Assembly (NCBI GenBank): GCA_014281115.1
Contig: JACONQ010000002.1
Location: forward strand, 2,480,001-2,544,000
From: Laburnicola sp. R22_1
Taxonomy: Eukaryota > Ascomycota > Dothideomycetes > Pleosporales > Didymosphaeriaceae
Reading direction: 5' to 3'
DNA: 64,000 nucleotides
A program made the position numbers and the translations under genes. Positions 57,896 through 64,000 of this stretch are shown here, piece after piece; position 1 is the first letter of the stretch; the number at the start of each line of letters is the position of its first letter. The notes beneath the pieces were generated by a model. The model was given only the letters and a program-made list of their open reading frames with translations. It was not told the origin of the DNA and searched no databases.

Positions 57896-60006
57896 CCGTG
57901 CACGGATGCGCAACACCCAGGGACGCGCAACGCCCGCCAAACACCAAAATCCTAGACAAAACCCAAACTTTAACACCTTATAACTCCACCACTATAACTC
58001 TAATTAATAATGCGATTGCAGCAATCAAAGCGCTCGAACTAGGAGAACAGTTCTTATACTAGATAATTGCTAACTAGTTCCATATAAACCGAAGTACACT
58101 AAGCCGAAGACACTAAGGCTATTAGCACCCACGGGCAGCCAAAGAACGCGATTAACAAAACCTTAGCCAATAATAAGAGTTAGAGCTCGTACACTATATT
58201 AAAGACCTTACAAAAAGAGGGCTGCCTCCTATAAGAGAGATAATACAAAATTTCGCATTTTAGATAGCCAATAAGTGTGTGAGCAAGAGGTGGGTAACGC
58301 GCTTTCTTAACCAACACAGCCACCATCTTATCTTAAAATGGATATCTGGAATTAACTCCCTCCACCATAACGCTAATTTAAACGTTAAGTATAAGCTGTA
58401 CTTTAACTTGCTATATTAGAAGATAAAGCAGTACAATATACAGCCGCGCCACATCTATAATATAGACAAGAAGGGCTTTATAATAGGTATAACAGAACGC
58501 TTAAAACAAGTATTTAGCTATTAGATATAGGAGCGCAAAGAGGTGTAAGCGTCACTCTAAGATAGTTCTTAAGAATAAATCACCCTCTTAGCAGCCGTCT
58601 GTGCTAATAGGGAGGCTCTACTACCAGGTCTTATCTATTAGTCAGCGAACAGCTTACTATAGGCAGCTTAGGTAAACGCTATTAAAGCTAGGCAACACAA
58701 CGTCTTTGTGGCTTCATCTCTATCTAGATAGACGAATAACAACGTTAGTTTAGCGTGGCTAGAGCAGGTCTTTAATCACTACACAAAGCAAAAAGCGTGT
58801 TGTGAGAGAGACTAGCGTCTTCTTTTACTTAACAACTATAGTAGTTATCTTATAAAGGAGTTTATTAACTACTGCAACTCCTATTATATACTCCTAGCCA
58901 TATTTTCCTCTTACTCTACCTATATACTTTAACCTCTTAACATTATTATGTTTAAACCTCTCTCTATTGCCTACTCTAAGGAGCTCTCTACCTACCTCTA
59001 GAGGAGCCAAGAGCTAGTACTAGTTAAGAAGGGAGACTTTTTCCCGCTGTTCTAGGGAGCGTAGGAGACCTCCTTTAAGATAGAGACCATCCTTAAGTCC
59101 TTTAAAGCTGCTAGTATATAGCCTATAGACCTAGAGGTTATACTTAAACGCTTTACAGACGATGTCTTAGAGCAGTAAAACAATAGTAAAGGATAGTCCT
59201 TAGCGCTTACTAATAATAACTAGCGTCAGATAAAGCGTCTCGTACGCTCTGGAGTAAAGGATACCACCGTAGAAGAGTCAAAGTTGCTCTCCTAAACGCT
59301 CCACAGACTCTAAGTACAAAACGAGCTGCTACACTATAAGAACAATAGCTTAAGGGAGGCTCTTACTACTAAGAAGAAGCACAAGAAGCGCGGCAAACCT
59401 CTTAACTTATAGTAGCGCTAGGAGTACCACAGTAGTGCTATCTTCTAGTCTCCGCGCAAGATTAGAGAGGCACGTGCACAAGAGACAGTAAAGCAGAGGG
59501 AAGAGTATAATAGGCAGCTTGCAAAGGCTAACAAAAAGGAGCTTTAAGCTGCTGCTAAGCTACTCTAAGAATAGGAGGCAGAGGAGAGGCGTGTGGCAAG
59601 AAAGGCAGCTAAGGTGGTAAGGGAGGAGGAGAAGGCTAATAAGGCAGCTAAACGTAAGCGCCAGAAGGCAGCTTGCAACGCTAAAAAAGCTATATAACTA
59701 TCCTAAAAAGGCAAGCGCAAGGCCTTAAAAGCCTCTACTTAAGCTAATAAGCGTTAGAAACAACGTGGTGCTAGTGTAGCTACTAAGGAGGCATCACAGG
59801 CTGCACTAGCTGTCCCAGCTTTCATCACTCGCCGCGGCTGCAATATTACACTTCCTAGTAGATTTAGATAGTATAAATTAATCGCAAGCATCTAATTACT
59901 ACTACTCTATAAAATCTTATAATAATAACTATTATAGATGGCTTAATAACTTCATCTTTAAAGTGGTAAGCATGTTATTCAGCGGGCGTTGCGCGTCCGT
60001 GCACAG
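57896..60006 (+). mobile_element. pogo/Fot1-type DNA transposon 2 in gypsy B gag
   Basis: 2,111 bp between TA duplications (57,894-57,895 and 60,007-60,008). Termini CCGTGCACGGATGCGC and, inverted, CTGTGCACGGACGCGC. Gypsy A shows the uninterrupted site near 43,453. The + strand encodes a DDE_1 transposase relic: HTH-type region with NALS/RWVT-like text near 58,290, NIDKKGFIIGITERLKQVF (about 58,460), WITLLAAVCANREALLPGLIY (about 58,560), LLNNYSSYLIKEFINYC (about 58,840), STYILQPLNIIMFKPLS, and a long Lys/Glu/Ala-rich C-terminus (about 59,450-59,830). Many TAG stops. The left TIR carries an internal duplication of the GCGCAACRCCC motif. Confidence 0.88.
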
Positions 60007-61820
60007 TAGTAGATTAGGTGTTCCTAAACTAGAGTCTTTTAAGAAAATATAAGTATAGTGGTATAGATTATAAGTATCTTTAATAAAAAGAAGAGTATTA
60101 TTAGAGGTAAATAAGTTTACTCTAATAGTAGTATTATTAGCACTATTAGACTAGAATTAGAATTCTTTCTCTATTATATATATTATAGTATAAGGTATCT
60201 ATGCCTTAAGTATAGTAGCAGCTTATATAAACATATTAGCGCGCTTATATAAAGCTTAAATAATATATTTTTATATAAGGTTATTTTTAAACTTTATAAT
60301 AGTCCTAGCTACTAAATTTAGTGCTATCTCTAAAAGCAGACCTTAAAAAAGCAATATTAAGCCTAAGACTAATAGGTAGTAAGTAATTATTTTATTTTTA
60401 GGCTGTGCTAGAGTAATAAGTCTAATGTAAATTGCGCTAAAAACGCGCTAAACTTTCTAGTAGTTTTAAGTTTAGTTTTGCCTTAGTGCGTAAGCTACTT
60501 AAAGTCTACTAGCAAAAATTTATTACTTAGCTAATCTACTTTAAGTATAGTAATATTATAATTATATTTAGAAGCCTTATAAGAAATTTTATTAAAGTAG
60601 ACCTTTCTTAGTAGTTTAATAATACTTTTCTTTTTTGTAAGACTAGAAGCAAAGTAACTAGTTATTTTAGAAGTAGCTATAGTCTACTTTCTATACTTAA
60701 TAAATAATAAATTACTAGTAAGGTTAAGTAGAAAAATTCTATAATAAATATTATATAAGCTATTATTAGTAGGGTGCATATAAATATCCCCTGCTATATT
60801 ATCTATTATAAAGTTATATTAAGAGGACTTAGAGAACGCTCTAGAAGCTAGAGAGATCTTTTAGATAGAAGGACAGTAGCTTACTATAGTATAGGTAGTT
60901 ATAGGATTAAGTAAAGTAAGATTATAGAGAGAGTGTAGTAAATAGATTTAAGATAGTAGGTCTTATATAGTATATAAGCTAGCGTATAGTCTAAACTAAA
61001 AAAATTAAGTAAAAATAAAATATAAGATAAAATATATAAAACTTTAATCTTTGTGTTACTACTATAGCCTAGCTCTAATTTCCCGAGCTTTATACCTTAT
61101 ACCCTTACTATAATAGTGCTTAAAAGTAGTTATTAGGCAAGTTAGCTTTATAAGATGTAATATAGTAGTTACTATTTATTGTTTATTAATTGCTATTTAT
61201 TTTTAAATTATTAGAACTTTTAGAGCAGCCTTTGTAAATAGACCTTAGCGTAGTATAGTAACTGCCTAGCATAACTAGTAACTAATAAACTAATATACCC
61301 TTACTAACTTATAGTAGATAAAAAAGTAAAAAAGTAGTCTCTTATAATAGATCTTAGCGTAGTGTAATAACTGCCTAGTAGAACTAGTAACTAATAAACT
61401 AATACACTCTTACTACCTTATAGTAGACAGAGAAGTATAAAAGTAGTCTTTCTTAATAGACTTTAGTGTAGTATAATAACTGCCTAGCATAACTAGTAAC
61501 TAACAAATTAATATACTCTTACCTACTTATAGTAGGTAGAGGAGTTATAATAGCAGCCTTATAGACCTTAGTATAATATAATAACTACCTAACACAACTA
61601 GTAACTAATAAACTAATATATCCTTATCTACTTATAGTAGGCAAAGAAGTTATAATAGTAGTTTTATAGATCTTAGTATAGTGTAATAACTACCTAGCAT
61701 AATTAGTAACTAATAAGATAAAACTTCTACTAATTTAACTGCCTATAGGTAGTGTTTTAAAGGAGAAGTAGATATTATATTACTATTTATAAATAAATAA
61801 AAGGGTTAATCTTAGAATAA

Positions 61821-62108
61821 TATAAGGGTAGTATATAGCCTTATAAGGCTAACCTATTAAGAATAGCTAGAATAGTTATAAAAGCTAGTTAAATTAATAC
61901 TATTCTAAGATAATAAATAAGAAAGGGATATAAAGGGCTCTTTTTTATATAGAGAGTAGCGTAGGGCATAGGTCTACACTAGCTATATACTAATACTAAC
62001 TAGAAAAGGCGCCTTTAGAAAGGTAAAAGGCGCAGATAAGGAGAAATAGAGTTTACAAGAAAGGTAATAGGATGTGCTTAGTAGAAAGGTTAATATAGGA
62101 CTATTACA
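61821..62108 (-). repeat. 5' LTR of gypsy B
   Basis: 288 bp; the reverse strand starts TGTAATAGTCCTATATTAAC. Direct repeat of 54,179-54,466. Confidence 0.9.
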
Positions 62109-62346
62109 TAGGTTAACAAATATAGACAAGCTATTAATTTTAATATTAGGGACTAGGTCTTTGTTATCCTAAAGGAATTTATTACTAAACGCCTATTAGT
62201 TAAGTTAAATTATTAAATAAAAGGACTATACTTAATTATAAGTAAGAGAGGCTACTTTTTTATACTTAAACTTCTATAATATATAAAAGTTTGCTTAGTA
62301 TTTTATACTAATAGGCTTTAAAAAAATCTAAATAATTCTTTACTAG

Positions 62347-62624
62347 TGTAATAGTTTGTGCCTACCTTTCTACTAGTTATTCACTATTACCTTTTCTTTT
62401 ACATCCTAATAGCGCCTTTTATCTTATAGAAGACGCCTTTTCTAGTTAGTGTTAGCGCGTAGTTAGTATAGGCCTATGCCCTATACTACCTACTATATAA
62501 GTAAGGGCCTTCTAAATCCCTTTCTTATCTCCTATCTTAGTATAGTCTTAATTTAGTTATCTTTTTAACTATACTAGCTATTCTTAAGAGGTTTGCCCTA
62601 TAAGGCTATGTATAGCCCTTATAT
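62347..62624 (+). repeat. LTR shared by gypsy A (3') and gypsy C (5')
   Basis: 278 bp; starts TGTAATAGTTTGTGCC and ends CCCTTATA. The integrase C-terminus of A ends directly before it, and a second leader/gag begins directly after it. Confidence 0.85.
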
Positions 62625-64000
62625 TATATTAAGATTAATATTTTCTTTAGCTATAGATAGCAATATAATATCTATTTCTCTTTTAAGACGCTGCCTATAG
62701 GCAGTTAAATTAGTAGAAGTTTTACTTTATTAGTTACTAGGAAGGATTTCTAGCGCTAGGAAGTTTATATTCTACTACCCTAAGGTCTATTAAAATTAAA
62801 AGAGGCTACTTCTAAATTCCTTTTCTACTTATTATATAAGGGTAGAAACTTTATTGGTTACTAGAAAGAATTTCTAGTGCTAAGAAGTTTATCTTTTACT
62901 ACCCTAAGGTCTATTAAGAGAGGCTGCTTCTAAGTCCCTTCTTTGCTTATTATATAAGGGTAAGAACTTTATTAGTTACTAAGAAGAATTCCTAGCGCTA
63001 GGAAGTTTATATTTCACTACCCTAAGGTCTATTAAAAAAGGCTACTTCTAAGTCCCTCCTCTACTTACCGCATATTAGTAGGAACTTTATTAGTTACTAG
63101 TTATGCTAGGCAATTACTATACTACGCTAAGGTCTATTAAGAGAGACTGTCCCTAATATTCTAATATTTTAAAAATAAATAATAATAAATAATTAATAAA
63201 TAGTAACTACTACGCTATATCCTATAAAGCTAACTTGCCTAATAACTACCTTTTAGTACTATTATATTAATAGTATAAGGTATAAAGCTAGAGAAATAGT
63301 TAGGCTATAGTAATAATATAGAAATTAAAATTTTAAATATTTTATTTTATACTCTAATGTTTATCTAATTTTTTTAAGTCTAAACTATACACTAGCTTGC
63401 ACGCTATATAAGACCTACTACTCTAGGTCTATTTACTATACTTTTTTCGCAATCCTACTTTGCTTAATTTTACTACTATCTATATTATAGTACGCTACTA
63501 CCTTTCTATTTAAGAGACCCTCTAGCCCCTATAGTGTTCCTTAGGTCCTTTTAATATAACTCTATAATAGATAATATAATAAGAAACGTTTCTACACATT
63601 CTACTAATAATAGTTTATATAATATTTATTATAAAATTTCTCTACTTAACCCTACTAGTGGTTTGTTATCTATTAAGTATAGAAAGTAGCCTATAGCTGC
63701 TTCTAAAATAACTAGTTACTCTATTTCTAACATTATAAAAAGAGTATTATTAAACTACTAAAAAAGTTCTACCCCAATAGAATTTTTTATACAACTCCTA
63801 AGTATAATTAAAATATTACTATACTTAAAATAGATTAGCTAGATAATAATTTTTTACTAGTAGACTTTAAGCAGCTTACGCACTAAGGTAAAGCTAAACT
63901 TAAAGCTATTGAGAAGTTTAGCGCATTTTTAGTATAATTTAAACTAGACTTATTACTCTAGTATAGCCTAGAAATAAAATAATTGCTTGCCACCTATTAG
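62625..64000 (+). mobile_element. Gypsy element C, 5' part (continues beyond window)
   Basis: Collinear with 41,605-43,080 of element A: leader with ~120 bp tandem repeats (about 62,710-63,150), then gag start (about 63,640 onward, including TATAGAAAGTAGCCTATAGC). RIP-mutated. The 3' end is outside the window. Confidence 0.85.

Larger units (their letters stand above)
54179..62108 (-). mobile_element. Ty3/gypsy element B, inverted copy nested in A
   Basis: Two 288 bp LTRs (54,179-54,466 and 61,821-62,108) on the minus strand, flanked by perfect TAGGT duplications (54,174-54,178 and 62,109-62,113). Integrase sequence of A reads on across the duplication. Inner parts are homologous in reverse to A: leader repeats (about 61,200-61,760), gag (about 60,900 down to 60,007, then 57,895 down to 56,800), protease (about 56,300), and sequence equivalent to A at 48,600-49,450 (about 55,300-55,970). 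I could not find reverse transcriptase or integrase, so B looks internally deleted and non-autonomous. It hosts a pogo-type element and a MITE. Confidence 0.85.
41327..62624 (+). mobile_element. Ty3/gypsy LTR retrotransposon A, multiply interrupted
   Basis: Runs on + from the LTR at 41,327-41,604 to the LTR at 62,347-62,624 (both 278 bp). Domain remnants in order: gag (about 42,620-44,590), aspartic protease (about 47,230, ALIDTSASAYNL), reverse transcriptase (about 49,800-50,460, including FIVPSNIGFALL, FTKLNIN and SFLGFYNYYYFF), RNase H (about 50,480-51,250), integrase (51,650-52,080, then 53,870-54,178) and integrase C-terminus (62,109-62,340, HRQAINFNIRDQVFVILKEF with stops read through). 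Insertions splitting it: 44,596-47,030, 48,804-48,989, 50,590-50,807, 52,083-53,862 and 54,179-62,108. Stops are almost all TAG/TAA, consistent with RIP. Confidence 0.85.

Overview
The window is a piece of a filamentous ascomycete (Pezizomycotina) chromosome. Short 48-133 bp introns, compact genes, an OSBP/KES1-type protein, PEX14, an MFS siderophore-type transporter and a P450 all point that way. The second half carries the signature of repeat-induced point mutation (RIP): C-to-T and G-to-A transitions turn transposon genes into AT-rich DNA full of TAG and TAA stops. Two-compartment genomes of this kind are typical of Dothideomycetes (Pleosporales); that placement is inference.

Region 1, about 1-22,830, is GC-balanced and gene-rich. 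In order it holds: the 3' end of a phosphoglucomutase (+), an oxysterol-binding protein of the KES1/OSH4 class (+, 5 exons), an acidic repeat-bearing protein of unknown function (-), a siderophore-iron-type MFS transporter (-, 7 exons), peroxin 14 (+, 4 exons, one of them a 7-nt microexon), an intradiol ring-cleavage dioxygenase (-, 3 exons), a UMP-CMP/adenylate kinase family protein (-, with an in-frame intron hidden in the open frame), a decayed cytochrome P450 (+, two stops and a frameshift) and an MFS sugar transporter (+, 3 exons). The genes do not form an obvious pathway cluster and read as ordinary housekeeping and transport genes.

Region 2, about 22,835-64,000, is an AT-rich transposon graveyard that starts with an ~850 bp simple-sequence array. 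I could resolve much of its nesting from target-site duplications, equal-length LTRs and empty sites in paralogous copies. A Tc1/mariner element (27,282 to 38,440) is split by a complete Ty1/copia element (30,544-38,042, two 273 bp LTRs). A second copia copy (25,135-27,281) is 5'-truncated and inverted. A Ty3/gypsy element (A) starts at 41,327 and its polyprotein remnants run to 62,346. It is interrupted by a 2.4 kb composite insertion, two short SINE-like inserts (17 bp and 13 bp perfect target duplications), a pogo/Fot1 element (52,083-53,862, perfect 74 bp TIRs) and an inverted gypsy copy B (54,179-62,108, two 288 bp LTRs, TAGGT duplication). B in turn carries a second pogo/Fot1-type element (57,896-60,006) and a 235 bp MITE (56,451-56,685). 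Element A ends in an LTR at 62,347 that runs straight into another gypsy internal region, so A and C look like a tandem pair sharing one LTR.

I found no CRISPR array, rRNA gene, convincing intact tRNA gene or novel defence-like system. The most informative signals are the datable insertion order, a 68 bp intact/RIP-mutated sequence pair inside the gene-rich half (15,675 and 17,182), and several gene-model traps: a microexon, an in-frame intron and a GC-AG intron.
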